Below, one piece after another: positions 1-11,275 of a stretch of DNA of 64,000 nucleotides. A program made the position numbers and the translations under genes. Where the stretch lies: positions 99,143,141 through 99,207,140 of the forward strand of contig NC_080166.1 in NCBI RefSeq assembly GCF_950295315.1, written 5' to 3'. Each line of letters opens with the position of its first letter. Within the stretch, counting starts at the first letter, position 1. The notes below the pieces were generated by a model. The model did no database searches. It saw only the letters and a list, made by a program, of their open reading frames with translations, and was not told where the DNA came from. The DNA is from Erinaceus europaeus. Its lineage: Eukaryota > Chordata > Mammalia > Eulipotyphla > Erinaceidae.

Positions 1-263
1 CCCTACCCCACTAGGTAAAGAGAGAGGCAGGCTGGGAGTATGGATCGACCAGTCAAAGCCCATGTTCAGCAGGGAAGCAATTACAGAAGCCAGACCTTCC
101 ACCTTTTGCATCCCATAAGGACCCTCAGTCCATACTCCCAAAGGAGTCAGGGGAAGGTATGGGATACAGAGTTCCGGTGGTGGGAATTATGTGGAGTTGT
201 ACACCTCTTATCCTGTGGTTTTTGTCAATGTTTCCTTTCTATAAATGAAAATTAAAAAAAAAG
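1..263 (+). mobile_element. L1 extended 3' UTR copy (3' end only)
   Basis: Matches the 3' part of the poly(A)-ended repeat seen whole at 18769-19630, including the gtggtgggaattatgtggag segment and a terminal AT-rich, A-rich tail. The 5' part lies outside the window. It has no coding capacity. Confidence 0.85.
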
Positions 264-3200
264 AATATCCAAAATTATGGGTAAAACTCTTCAACTAAGG
301 ATCACTAGATGTGGCCACATTCTGTACTAAGGTTTTCCATGGCACCATCTAGTAAGAGGAGAAGCTAATACTCAGATTAGACTAAATAAGTTCTTTTGGA
401 TATAAAGTTGACCATGTACCACCTGCCACACTTCTCTGGGTCTGATTGCTCATCTGTAAAAGGTCTAAATAATAAGGCAATCATAAACAGTTTTGAATAA
501 TGCATGTGACATGATATATGAAAAATGCCAGACTCATGATAAATGATCAGCATAAAGCAGCTGCTGCTGTTGATGATGTTGTAATGTGGATAACACCAGA
601 CAATCTATTCAAAAGCATTTCCGATGTATACATAAAACATATGTATATAAGATTTTTTTGGCTGTTAAGTTAGTTTCTCATTAAGACTAAGGTTTGCAGA
701 ATGATAAAATGAAAGCTTACACTAGTAAAACCCCATACTCTGTGTGTACACTAGTTTCTTGCCAAATGAGTTGCTTTTGATCTCTGCCTCTCGTGTTTCG
801 GGCTATTTTATAGTTCTGTCTTGTTTGTTCACCATTTCAATTTATTCCAGGGTGATGTCAGAAAGAAGCTAATTGATCATGTAAACATCCTCTGTTACTC
901 CTGGCTTCCAGAGTTTCTGCCACTGTGGTCTAATACGCTACAGTATTTTGGAACTCATCAGATACAGAATGACACAGCCCGATAATTTCAGAGACCTGGC
1001 TCTGATAACTGGCATCACAGTGGTGGAATCTCTTCAACAAAATACTTACTTCACTTAATATGCTTGAAATATTGATCTTCTTTCCTTGATGAGGACACAG
1101 TTGAGATTAGATATTGCCAGTCAAAGCTAAATTTTATATCTGATGACACACATCTGCGAAGTTGTCACACTGAATTTACTTTCTTATTAAGAGCCTGATT
1201 AAATCATTCTAAACAAAAATCTTTCCTCAAATACAGATGCTAAATAAACCAATTTAACTGTCTGCTCTCATACCTGTGATTCAGCGAAGAAACGCAAACA
1301 CACAGATTGATGTTCAATCATTAACAACAAATGCCACTGAAACCAGCTCAGTCCATTCCAATTTGGAAGTATCTTAATCTTATTAAGCAAAACTAAATGT
1401 GGTTCAAATTAACAAATATTGGCTTCCTTTCACCCACATCTGCTCAACTATGATCTCCTCTCTAGGCTCATCACTCCAATTCCTTGAACAGCCCCAGGTA
1501 CATGGGCATTTAATAGCAGATACTGCTTCACACATAAGCATATTCCAAACCAGTGAATTAGATATAGCCCCTACATAACAAGTTGAGCTGTTGAAGCTAC
1601 AGTAATGAAACACCTCCAGAGAACCAAGAGTATGAGTGAACACTATATACCAAATAGAGTCTAAGTATAATCCATATCCACACAGTCTACATATGTATAC
1701 CATATATTCCTATATACTTTATGCAAAAATATGTCAAATTCTGTAAAGATTTATACAGTACTGTAAAAACTTCTTCCCTAAGAAAATGAGACAGTCTTTT
1801 TTTTCCTGTTCAATGATAGCAGGGAACAGTTCTTTTCTTGTTCCCCACTACAGTTTTAGTTCCAGCACTTGTAAGACACAAGAAACTGCATAAATGGTTG
1901 TTGAAGAAGCAATACATTTCCTGGAAGTTATCACAATTTATCAACATAGTCTCATTTATTCCACATAATTCACTTGAGAGACACTCTTTTATAATGATTT
2001 ATAAGTTGCTTGAAAAACTGTCTAAGATATTATATAGAAGAATTCAACTTATAAAACAATACTTAAAATGTCAAAAATTCTCATATAGCATTGCTATAAT
2101 AAATATATGATTTGGATATAATACTTTCTGGGATAAAGATGGCTTTATTCAAAAAATTTTCAGAAAATCATCATTGAACTCAGAAAAAATTCTTTTCTGA
2201 TGCAATATTAGGTGTTATCTCCTATCTCTCTACTTCTCCCACCTGGGACTAGATGAAAGACCCATCCCATGCTTATTGCACTTTCAGGATATAAATGATA
2301 GAATGTGTGAGATGCAGATTTTCTCTGTGAATGTGTATAGGGGAAAACCTTTCACTGTGGATGATTGGGAATTAACACTGAACAAGACTGTTTCAGTCAA
2401 CAACTCTTCAGAATCAACAAGAAAAATTTTTTCTCATTTTATTCTGCCTGCTACTAAAAACATTTTATTAAATTTTATATAAATCATAAATCTTAAAATG
2501 TTTATCATTTGTCCCAGGTTGCAAAAGACTTCATTGTGAGCTGCTATATCTGTGTACTGCATCAGCTCAGCTGGGTCCTGGGGGAGTGCGATTTGCCATT
2601 TACATGGCCATCCTTTTCCTCTTTGACAGATGAAGACAGGTGGAAGATCTTTCACCAAGATGTGTAAAAATCACATATGGCCTTATCTCCATAATCTTGT
2701 GTGCGTTTTTCTTCAAAATCTACCTTTTAGGAGGATGAGGTTCATGCATGCAGAAGACTTGTGGTCAGTGAGAGAATTTGTTTAATCAGGAAATATTTGT
2801 CTAGCACTGTTCTATACTGTGTATGCACCTGACCCAAATACACTGGAGTCTAGGTGCAAGGGTAATGTATATTCAGCTGATTTATTGCAATAGTTGTTTC
2901 AGATAACATAAATCATTACCCATGCTGAAATTCAATGTATCAGCTTCCTGAGTATTCGGCTTGCTTTTATCCATTTTTGTGAGATAATGTGCAATTAACC
3001 AATGATTAGAACAAGGAGATAATTTGTAATGATGGATGTAATGATGGGATTTAATTAACTTCAAATAAATATTTTAGGGAGAATTCATTTGTACTCTCAG
3101 ATATTTATTTATAACATAATAGCTTCTCTATTTTTGTCATCAACCACAACACTAGAAATAGTGCAGCAAAGATAATATCAATTTTTAAAGTCATATCTCT

Positions 3201-3425
3201 ATAGTGTTCATAACATTTTTATGATGATTCATGTGCAGATGACAGAAGACTTATAAACTAATGTGAATTATGGTACTGTTTTTTTCATTTCTTGAACACA
3301 TTGTTCTGATTTTAAGATAGATTTGGCTATTTGATATTAGAGAAGGTATTTTTAATTAATCTCAAATTAGTGTTTATAAGACATTGTTTTTAAAAATTCT
3401 TTTTTGTAATTATTTAAAGAGATTT
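264..3425. other. Unassigned, mostly single-copy-like DNA
   Basis: Apart from the MIR at 415-570, I see no repeat or exon that I recognise in these 3.2 kb. Open frames are short (100 codons or fewer), AT-rich and lack recognisable domains. It could be intergenic or intronic. Confidence 0.5.
415..570 (+). mobile_element. MIR SINE, degenerate
   Basis: The order of motifs follows the MIR core and 3' end: a ctcatctgtaaaa block, an AT-rich spacer, taatgcatgtgacatgat, then atgccagactcatgataaat. It is an ancient mammal-wide repeat and strongly diverged. Confidence 0.65.
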
Positions 3426-3427
3426 TT

Positions 3428-3552
3428 TTTTTTTACCAAAACACCATTCATATCTGGCTAATGGTGATATGGGGAATAGAACCTGGGACCTTGGAGCCTT
3501 GTGCAGGAAGGTCATTTTGTATAAACATTAACCTATCTTCCCTGCTCCCAAA
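3428..3552 (-). mobile_element. tRNA-derived SINE, type D, old
   Basis: Read on the minus strand it has the type D head (ataggttaatgtttata, then a B-box-like ggttctattcccc) and a poly(T) at its plus-strand left edge, which is the remnant of the A tail. Confidence 0.6.
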
Positions 3553-3661
3553 GTATTATTTTTTGATTTTTTATTTGAATTATAATAATAAAAAGGATAT
3601 TTATGTGTAGGTTATCCCATCTATAGTAGAAAACTGAGCTATGTCTAGATTATGTAGTTCA

Positions 3662-3664
<3 letters not shown>

Positions 3665-3704
<40 letters not shown>
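3665..3704. repeat. (TA)20 microsatellite
   Basis: An uninterrupted alternating TA run of 40 bases at the left edge of an inverted L1 3' end. Confidence 0.97.
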
Positions 3705-3706
<2 letters not shown>

Positions 3707-4255
3707 CATTTATCATAAGTGGGAAGTAATGGTTTACAGTACAGTTATTCACATATGGGTACAATTTCTCAACTTCTCATGATAGCAGTGTATAGAACAC
3801 TCTCACCCTATCCTTTTCCACACACACAGCAGCAGGACGCCAAAATTCCCTCTACACACACACACTGCTTTAGTGCAATACACAATATCCAGCCCAAGTT
3901 TTACTTTTGTGTTTTTGCCTTTTTAAATATTTATTTATTTATTTATTCCCTTTTGTTGCCCTTGTTTTATTGTTGTAGTTATTACCAATGTCCTTGTTGT
4001 TGGATACGACAGAGAGAAATGGAGAGAGGAGGGAAAGACAGAGAGGGAGAGAGAAATATTGACACCTGAAGACCTGTTTCACCGATTGTGAAGCGAGCCG
4101 GGGCTCGAACCGGAATCCTTCCACTACTTTGTGTTTTTGCTTTCTGTCCTTGTTTCTTAAATTCTACCTATGAGAGAGACCACCCTCTTTTTCCCCCCCA
4201 CTCATCTCATTTGATATGATTCCTTCTCTTAACCCTCAGCCAACCTTTATTTGAA
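3705..4255 (-). mobile_element. L1 3' UTR fragment, interrupted by a SINE
   Basis: The minus strand carries an L1 3' UTR variant; the plus strand shows taatggtttacagtacagtt, gggtacaatttctcaacttc and a split distal part after 4128. A type A SINE at 3919-4127 interrupts it. Related L1 pieces occur at 8440-8600 and 51125-51260. Confidence 0.65.
3919..4127 (-). mobile_element. tRNA-derived SINE, type A (head truncated)
   Basis: The plus strand reads tail to head: attcccttttgttgccc, the GA-rich complement of the pyrimidine tract, then the complement of the B-box area. Flanks are a 13-bp TSD, tttgtgtttttgc at 3906-3918 and 4128-4140. The first ~60 bases of the head are missing, as expected for 5' truncation. 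Confidence 0.92.
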
Positions 4256-4374
4256 TCTACCAAGTTATAATTTTCTCTACGATGGGGTGTAGAAATATTT
4301 GGGCATGACTGTGGCAGTCAGTGAATAGAATAAAAAGAGGTTTCTGAGGAGTCATTGCAAAAGGAAGTGACTGC

Positions 4375-4628
4375 AGGGAGTCGGGTGGTAGCACAGCAGC
4401 ACAGCCGGTAAAGCGCAGGTGGTGCAAAGCACAAGGACTGGTGTAAGGATTCCGGTTCAAGCACCCGGCTCCCCACCTGTAAGGGAGTTGCTTCACAAGT
4501 GGTGAAGCAGGTCTGCAGGTGTCTATCTTTCTCTCCCCCTCTGTCTTCCCCTTCTCTCTCCATTTCTCTCTGTCCTATCCAGCAATGAAACCATCAATAA
4601 TAGCTACAACAATTAAAAAAAAAAAAAA
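4375..4628 (+). mobile_element. tRNA-derived SINE, type A
   Basis: Head gggagtcgggtggtagcaca, B-box-like ccggttcaagc, body ccccacctgtaagggagttg, pyrimidine tract and A-rich tail. Imperfect flanking repeats begin aaaggaag on both sides. Confidence 0.93.
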
Positions 4629-4660
4629 GGAAGCAACCTGTGACAGAAGAACATTACTTG

Positions 4661-4957
4661 AGGGGCCTAGCAGTGATGCACCCTATTAAGTTCACATAGT
4701 ACTAAGAACAAGGACCCAGGTTCAAACTCCCCACTCCCCACCTGCAGAAGGGGTGTTTCACAAGTGGTAAAGTAGGTCTATAGGTATATAACTTTTCTCT
4801 CCCTAGCTTTCCCTTCCCTCTCAATTTCTCTCTTTCTTATCAAATAAAACAACACACACACACACAAAAAAAAAAAAAAAAACGGAAAAAGTGGTCAGCA
4901 AGAGTAGTGGATTCATAGTAAGCACTGAGCCCCAGCAACTGGAGGCAAAAAAAAAAG
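4661..4957 (+). mobile_element. tRNA-derived SINE with 3' extension module
   Basis: Head ggggcctagcagtgatgcac, ggttcaaactcc B-box-like block, pyrimidine tract, (CA)n and A run. A further module follows at 4885-4957, from the gtagtggattcatagt block to ctggaggc, ending in A's. The same module terminates several other copies in the window. Confidence 0.85.
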
Positions 4958-5287
4958 GGGAGGAGGAAGATGAGGAGGGGGAGGAGGAGGTAGGAGGAGA
5001 GAGGGGATGGGGAGGAGTTGGAAGAGAAGGAGAAGGAAGAGGAGAAGGAGAGAAGAAGCAGAAGAGAGGGAGGAGGAGGAGGGGGAGGAGGAGGAAAAAG
5101 GAGGAGGAGGAGAAAAAGGAGAAGAAGGAGAAGGAGGAGGAGGAGGAGGAGGAGGAGGAGGAGGAGGAGGAGGAGAAGGAGAAGGAGAAGGAGAAGGAGA
5201 AGGAGAAGGAGAAGGAGAAGGAGAAGGAGAAGGAGAAGGAGAAGGAGAAGGAGAAGGAGAAGGAGAAGGAGAAGGAGAAGGAGAAGA
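4958..5287. repeat. Long purine tract with (GAAGGA)n
   Basis: About 330 bases almost free of pyrimidines on the plus strand. It starts as irregular GGA/GAGG and becomes a regular GAAGGA hexamer array from about 5174 to 5286. It probably expanded from the A-rich tail of the SINE just upstream. Long open frames here in all purine-strand frames are low-complexity artefacts. Confidence 0.95.
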
Positions 5288-5598
5288 GTACAACAGCAAC
5301 TTGGCCACTTGGCCACGCATCCAAAGAGCCAGGGGAAAGTTTGAAGTCAGGAAAGAAGAGATCATTCTTGTTTGTGCTACTTCTCATCCAGATTAACTAC
5401 AGAGGACATATATCTGTGACATTTTAAAGAATTTTCCCATAAATATTATAATGTCTCTGATTCAAGCAGAATGACTATGGGTTATTTCAGAGAGCAAACA
5501 GTTTAAGTCATGAGAAGAGAAATATAGGCAGCTTACTCAGAGAGAGGGACCACACATCAGTGACTAAGAAGTTCACTTTGGCTCATGGTATTAGTGAA
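5288..5598. other. Unassigned DNA
   Basis: No repeat or gene recognised. Confidence 0.4.
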
Positions 5599-5612
5599 TA
5601 TGAAAGTCCCTC

Positions 5613-5653
5613 AATGGGGGCCAGGCAGTGGCACCCAGGTTAAGTTCACATAC
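5613..5653 (+). mobile_element. 41-bp head-only, tailless SINE insertion
   Basis: The insert holds only the first ~40 bases of a tRNA-derived SINE (ggccaggcagtggcacccag onward). It is flanked by a perfect 14-bp direct repeat, tatgaaagtccctc at 5599-5612 and 5654-5667. There is no body, pyrimidine tract or A tail. Confidence 0.85.
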
Positions 5654-5812
5654 TATGAAAGTCCCTCTTAACTGGTGGACAATGAATAAACTGTGATTGG
5701 TTGATAGATTAGTTATTTACCCTAGCTCACTAATGATCTCAAGTTTCCATCTTTCTCCATTCTTCAGTTGCTAACTTCGTGACTACTGATATATGTTAAA
5801 GATCTATTCCTA

Positions 5813-6077
5813 AATTCAAGGACTGGCATAAGGATCCTGGTTCAAGCCCCCAGCTCCCCACCTGCAGGGGAGTTGCTTCACAGGCAGTGAAGCAGGTCTG
5901 CAGGTGTCTATCTTTCTCTCCCCCTCACTGTCTTCCCTCCTATCTCCATTTCTCTCTGTCCTATCTAACAACAACAACATCAATAACAACAACAATAATA
6001 ACTACAACAATAAAAAGCAATGACAACAAAATGGAAAATAAATAAATTAAAATAAAATAAATTAAAAATTTTTTTAA
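5813..6077 (+). mobile_element. tRNA-derived SINE, type A, 5'-truncated
   Basis: Begins near the B box (ggactggcataaggatcctg) and runs through the body, pyrimidine tract, AACAAC tail and A-rich end. The TSD is aaagatctattccta at 5798-5812 and 6078-6092, perfect over 15 bases. Confidence 0.95.
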
Positions 6078-6240
6078 AAAGATCTATTCCTATACTTTAC
6101 AGGAGAACCAGTCTTTTCTTGTAGCAATGTCTAAGTATGGAATACTTGCTATATTCTTTATACAGCAGTGGGTCAAACAGTGATATATTTTTGTTTTCCT
6201 ATAGCACTTAGCACTGAGTTAGATACAAATATCTATAAAT

Positions 6241-6855
6241 ATATAGCTGTACCACCGGTTGCATCTCTTCTTCCTGGTTTAAGCTTTTAAGAGAGTCAAC
6301 ATATCAAAGACTGTGCCTATGGTCTGTGTATTAAAAAGTGTGAGACATTCAATCAATTTTTCCCCTCACATATTAATTAATGATTTAGATTACTACAAAT
6401 TAATTGGAGTGTGCACAAACACCATTCCCACCACCAAAAGACTGTGTCCCATCCCATCCTCCTCCCCACCCCTGATGCCCCCAGTGAAGCCGAACTTCCA
6501 CCCTTGCCCTCAACCCAGAGACTTTTACTTTGGTGCCCTACTCCAAATTCAGTCAAATCCTGCTTTTAGTTTACTCTTCTGTTCTTCTTTCTTAACTTTT
6601 GTTTATGAGTGAGATCATCCCATACTCATCTTTGTCTTTCTGACTTAGCTCACTTAACATAATTCCTTCTAGCTCCATCCAAGATAGGTCAGAGAAGGTG
6701 GGTTCATTGTTCTTGATAGCTGCATAGTATTCCATTGTGTATAAATACCACAGCTTTCTCAGCCACTCATCTGTTGTTGGGCACCTGGGTTGCTTCCAGG
6801 TTTTAGCTATTACGAATTGTGCTACTATAAATGCTCCAGACATGAATGAAGTCAA
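6241..6855 (-). mobile_element. L1 fragment: ORF2 C-terminus and 3' UTR
   Basis: On the minus strand, 6855-6592 translates to an L1 ORF2 C-terminal segment (motifs CPTTDEWL and LYTMEYYAAIKN) and is followed by the L1 3' UTR with ggtggtgggaatggtgtttg. Past 6346 the minus strand continues into the first bases of the extended 3' UTR (gcaaccggtggtacagctat), which parallels 8625-8645. Confidence 0.9.
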
Positions 6856-8025
6856 TATGTGCTAGTGGATGCCATAATTATTAGAGGTTAAGACAAAAAT
6901 ATGATTAATCCTGTTGTTTTATGTTTTGATAATCTATTTGTCTATGAGCTGACTAAATTTAATAACAGAAGGAAAGACACTCTGCAAAATGTGTGTGTGT
7001 GTGTGAATAAAAGTACAATGAAATTAGAAACATGTTAAATTAATTCTATAATACTGAAATAGATAGAAGACACAAATTTTATGGTCTATAATTATATCCA
7101 GGTTAGTTACATTATTTTAAGCATATATAGAAAGCACTGACAAAAGAAACATAAATAATTTCTAAATAAATATTTCCCTATATTTGGCTATATCAATTAG
7201 CTATATTTACTTATAAAAAGCAATGTTTAAAATAAAAACATAGTCACTGAGCATTTACCTTGTACCCTCATTATTTTACCCATGTAGAATTTTGCAGCCT
7301 TTCCCCTAATTAACAAACCCCTAAAAAATTTTCAATTTTAACAAATCTTATTATCATTTTTCTTTAAGTGCTAGAGTCTCAAAATGTTTATATAAAGCTT
7401 ATAATTTACTAGTTCTTTTGTGAATGAATAAATAATTACCACTCCACAATTCACCCTAAAACAGAGGATTATATTATTATGAATTAATGAGGTGAACTTA
7501 CTTTGTACCTTATGTAAATGATTTTTATTACTTTAAAATGTGAATGGTTCCTATAAAGACCAAATTCAGTGTGTTTACTTACTTTATTTCTTTTATAATT
7601 GCAGTATTCATCTATAAAATAATTTCTGAGAAGAACTGAACTTCATGTGAATCAATTATCTAAACCAATAATTTAATGATAATGTGTATTTAACACTATT
7701 GTGTCCATATGCTCAAAGATAATAATTATGTTAATCATAAGGTCTAGTTTATGAAAAAGGGAAACTGTACTTAACCTTTATTAATAAGAACAGGAACTGG
7801 ATCATGCTGAACATGCAAATACTAAGAGTAGTTATATTTTTATTAACTACATAAAAATGAGTAAAGTGAAAAAAAAGTGTGTAAAATGCAAGATGTAATA
7901 TGCAGCAGAAGGAGAAAATGAGTTCAACAACCAAATATTATCCCTCCAGGAGAATCACTGCATATATGGAACAATAGTCCATGGAAGATTTTTTAACATT
8001 TAGGGATTTTTAAAATATAGGCAAA
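6856..8025. other. Unassigned AT-rich DNA
   Basis: Very AT-rich with a short (GT)n at about 6990-7005. I recognise no repeat or exon, only scattered short open frames. Confidence 0.4.
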
Positions 8026-8038
8026 AATGATATTTAAA

Positions 8039-8351
8039 GGGAGTCAGGCGGTAGCACAGCGGGTTAAGCGCAGGTGGTGCAAAGCGCAAGGACCAGCATA
8101 AGAATCCTGGTTCAAGTCCCTGGCTCCCCACCTGCAGGGGAGTCGCTTCACAGGTGGTGAAGCGGGTCTGCAGGTGTCTTTCTCTCCCCCTCTCTGTCTT
8201 CCCCTCCTCTCTCCATTTCTCTCTGTCCTATCCAACAATGACGACATCAATAACAACAATAATGACTACAACCACAATAAAAACCAACAAGGGCAACAAA
8301 AGAAAAATAAATAAATAAATATGAAAAAAATTTTAATTAGAAACATTTTTT
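8039..8351 (+). mobile_element. tRNA-derived SINE, type A, full length
   Basis: Complete order: head, ggttcaagtccc B-box-like block, body, pyrimidine tract, AAC-rich segment, aagggcaacaaaag and (AAAT)n tail. The TSD is aatgatatttaaa at 8026-8038 and 8352-8364. Confidence 0.96.
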
Positions 8352-8439
8352 AATGATATTTAAAATGATAAGACATTTTCCCAAACAACTGAAGCCTTCT
8401 ACTAGTGCATGAAATTGAGGAAAACACACTGATTTTTGT

Positions 8440-8600
8440 TCTTTAATGGGGGAATTAATGGCTAACGGTTGACAGTAAAATAAGGTAGTTTTTAATGTGT
8501 AACATTTCTCAATTTTCCACATTAACAATCTAACGATCCCCCACCCCAGATCCTCCTCTGCCATCATGTTCCAGTACCTGAATACTTCCCCCCCAAATTA
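8440..8600 (-). mobile_element. L1 3' UTR fragment
   Basis: Contains gtaacatttctcaattttcc and the C-rich cctcctctgccatcatgttcc block, which I recognise as an inverted L1 3' UTR segment related to 3705-3921 and 51125-51260. Confidence 0.6.
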
Positions 8601-8604
8601 AGAA

Positions 8605-10445
8605 TAGAAATGTGCCAACAGAAGCAACTGGTGGCACAGCTATACACAAATGTCAAAGGACATAAATTGTGGTGATGTTGTATATGATACAGCAAATCCT
8701 AACAAATGGATATTTCAAAGTTAACCCAACTGCCAAATAATGTGATTATAGCAATAACTATCTATTGTCTTCTTAAGCCCTAAGACAACAAGCAGGAAAA
8801 TCCCGCTTCCTCTATTTTCCCCCAGTCCTGGAACCTCTAGGGTGGGACTCACTTTCCTGAATGCTTCTTTCAATTCATACCAAATTATATTGCAGGTATT
8901 GATCCCAACCTAATCAACACAACAAGTACCACATCAGCATGCTTCACTTCAGACTGTGTCCAGAGACGTCAGGCGTGGAATGTCAAACATTTAGCCTCAC
9001 TACTCAGGTGAGACCTTTCTTTTCATAGGATTCTTTAATTCCATTTCAGGCGGTTCACTTCCTAACAAAGTCCCAAAACCTAGATATATATAGACCAGGT
9101 TCCATGAGATAGAGCATATGTTCACATATATCCATAAATTAGGGCAAAATATATACCTGAAAGCAAAAGTGCACAATAGTCTGCAGTGAGTCAGTATAAA
9201 GTTCATAATGAAATAGTGTCTACTTAGACTAAGATACCCTCCTCACCTACTTCCTATTACAGTTCTTTCACTCACTCCAAAGCTAACCTTAACAAATCAA
9301 GGACTGAAAAAGCTGAATAAGGGCAAGAGACTGACATACTTTAATGATGATTCTTTAGCCACTATCAGGTCACCCCATCATCTGGGGCCCTAATCAGGAA
9401 GTCCTGAGATTCTCAGACAGATATGATGGGCCTAGACCTTGAATGAATCCCTCTCTCCATTGTTACAGGTCATCTCTATCAGGAACAACAAAATAGACCC
9501 CTTTGTAGGCCCCCCATAGAACCTTGCCCTCAACGTGGATCAACAACAGTAGAGATTGCTCCATCCTCTGGAGGATGGACAACATACTCTATGCAACCCT
9601 GAGGAAGATGGGTCGATATTGGGGCAGCTTGGAATGTTACTACTCATGACCACAGAATGTAAGCTCAGATCTACAGGGATGCAGAGGTCACATAAGCTCC
9701 TAAGCTGAATACAGGCCCCAGATCAGATCAAATCAATGGGATTTACTGTTAACAATATTTACCCCTTTCCTGTATCTGGGAGCTATTCTCTTCCCTGATC
9801 CAGCTTTCTGGTCCTTTTCCCAGCCATGACATCATCTCTCTGAACAATAACTTGGATCCACCTGCATATCAGATTTGAGGCTCAGGGGACAAAAAAAAAG
9901 AAAAAACTAGTACAGCCACAGACCCTTTGGAATATAACTTAAATATGCATACTAGCTATCTACAAAATGGAGGACCCCCCCCCCAACTCTTCATCTGCAC
10001 TATTCATCAGCTTTTAGGTCCATGGTTGGTCAACAATTTGCTTGGCGTATATTAACTCTCTTTTCAACCACCAGCTTCCAGATGCTACCATAATGCCAAC
10101 GAGACTTCCCTGGACAGACAACCCCACCAATGTGTCCTGGAGCTCTGCTTCCCCAGAGCCCCATCCCACTAGGGAAAGAGAGAGACAGGCTGGGAGTATG
10201 GATTGACATGTCAATGCCCATGTTCAGTGGGGAAGAAATTACAGAAGCCAGACCTTCCACCTTCTGCATTCCACAATGACCCTGGTTCCATACTCCCAGA
10301 GGGTTAAAGAATAGGAAAGCTATCAGGGGAAGGGATGGGATAAGGCATTCTGGTGATGGGAATTGTGTGGAGTTGTACCCCTCTTATCCTATGGTTTTGT
10401 CAATGTTTCCTTTTTATAAACAAAAAGAGAAAGAAAGAAATATAA
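8605..10445 (+). mobile_element. L1 extended 3' UTR, long form
   Basis: The longest copy of the noncoding family. It aligns by eye with 18769-19630 at both ends but carries about 800 extra bases (roughly 9190-9985) that the short copies lack. It ends after ggtttgtcaatgtttcc-like sequence with a homopurine and A-rich tail. No open frame longer than 80 codons is conserved. The link to L1 rests on the composite insertion at 29330-30743. Confidence 0.8.
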
Positions 10446-10480
10446 ATAAATAAATAAATAATTAGAAAAAAAAGAAAGAA

Positions 10481-10533
<53 letters not shown>

Positions 10534-10538
10534 TAGAT
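10446..10538. repeat. Tail-derived microsatellite: (AAAT)n, (AAAG)n, (GATA)n, (GACA)n
   Basis: The A-rich tail of the preceding retroposon has diversified into successive tetranucleotide runs. The clearest are GATA from about 10493 and GACA up to about 10532. Confidence 0.93.
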
Positions 10539-10539
10539 G

Positions 10540-11275
10540 CTGGGCTCACGTGGAGTGGCTCCAACTGTGAGGGTAAGCCTCCAACCCTCCCTCACCAGCT
10601 CTAGTGACTGCATGAATTAGAAAGAGGTATCGAAGATATTCTGGTATAAACATCGGTTTATTTGGAGATGGGTACAGGATTTTATACTGAGTTAAACAAA
10701 GAACATTTTTCACATATTCAGAAATTACAGGTTTCTTAAAGGTCAGCTTGCCCCCATGGTAGGGGGTTGATATGACAAGAATTGATCAGATACATAAAGG
10801 TCAAGACAATTAGTTTCCATGATGCAGGCAAGTTAATTATCCAAAGGTATTTGAGAGAAGTATAGGGGTTAGACCAGTAAGGTGAGGTAGATAAGAAGAA
10901 AAACAAAGCTTGATGTAAATCACAGATAGCAAAGAGCACAAAGGAAATAGAATATGAGATCTCACTGCCTGGTACTGGCAGGGGTGTATGCTAGAGTGTG
11001 TTCTCCTATATGATCAAAAGGTGAAGTTATAGTGGATGTGTGAACTTTGAGTGAACCCTCAAGGAGGCAGCCATTTGGCCTGCTAGCTTAGGGAACTAAG
11101 TGTGAGAGGCTTGTAGGCTTTCTGTTAGCTTGAGAGACTAACAAGGAAAAACTGAGTGTGGGAGACTTTTCCCTCTTGGATCATCTCTATAAGGACTAAT
11201 AAGTGAGGCGTCTCTCCAGACCTCCATCCAAGGATGGGAGAGCTCCCCTAAGCCATACCAAACTTTCACACAAAG
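10540..11275 (-). mobile_element. Probable solo LTR of an endogenous retrovirus
   Basis: On the minus strand there is a TATA box (TATAAAA, 10680-10686), a poly(A) signal (AATAAA, 10657-10662) and about 115 further bases ending in gagcccagca. The plus-strand left edge therefore reads tgctggg and the right edge cacaca, compatible with TG...CA ends. No primer site or polypurine tract adjoins it. I could not find a TSD, so the right boundary is uncertain. Confidence 0.6.

Noticed and set aside
1404..1703. 99-codon minus-strand open frame
   Set aside because: No domain, biased composition typical of noncoding AT-rich DNA, no flanking splice or promoter evidence.
4821..5427. Long open frames (up to 188 codons) on both strands
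   Set aside because: They lie in the GGA/GAAGGA purine tract and encode homopolymer-like Glu/Lys, Gly/Glu, Arg, Leu, Ser/Pro or Phe/Ser strings. Absence of stops is a composition effect.
8039..8120. tRNA gene calls at SINE heads
   Set aside because: The A- and B-box-like blocks belong to SINE families with pyrimidine tracts and A-rich tails. No cloverleaf with a 3' acceptor strand or terminator follows.
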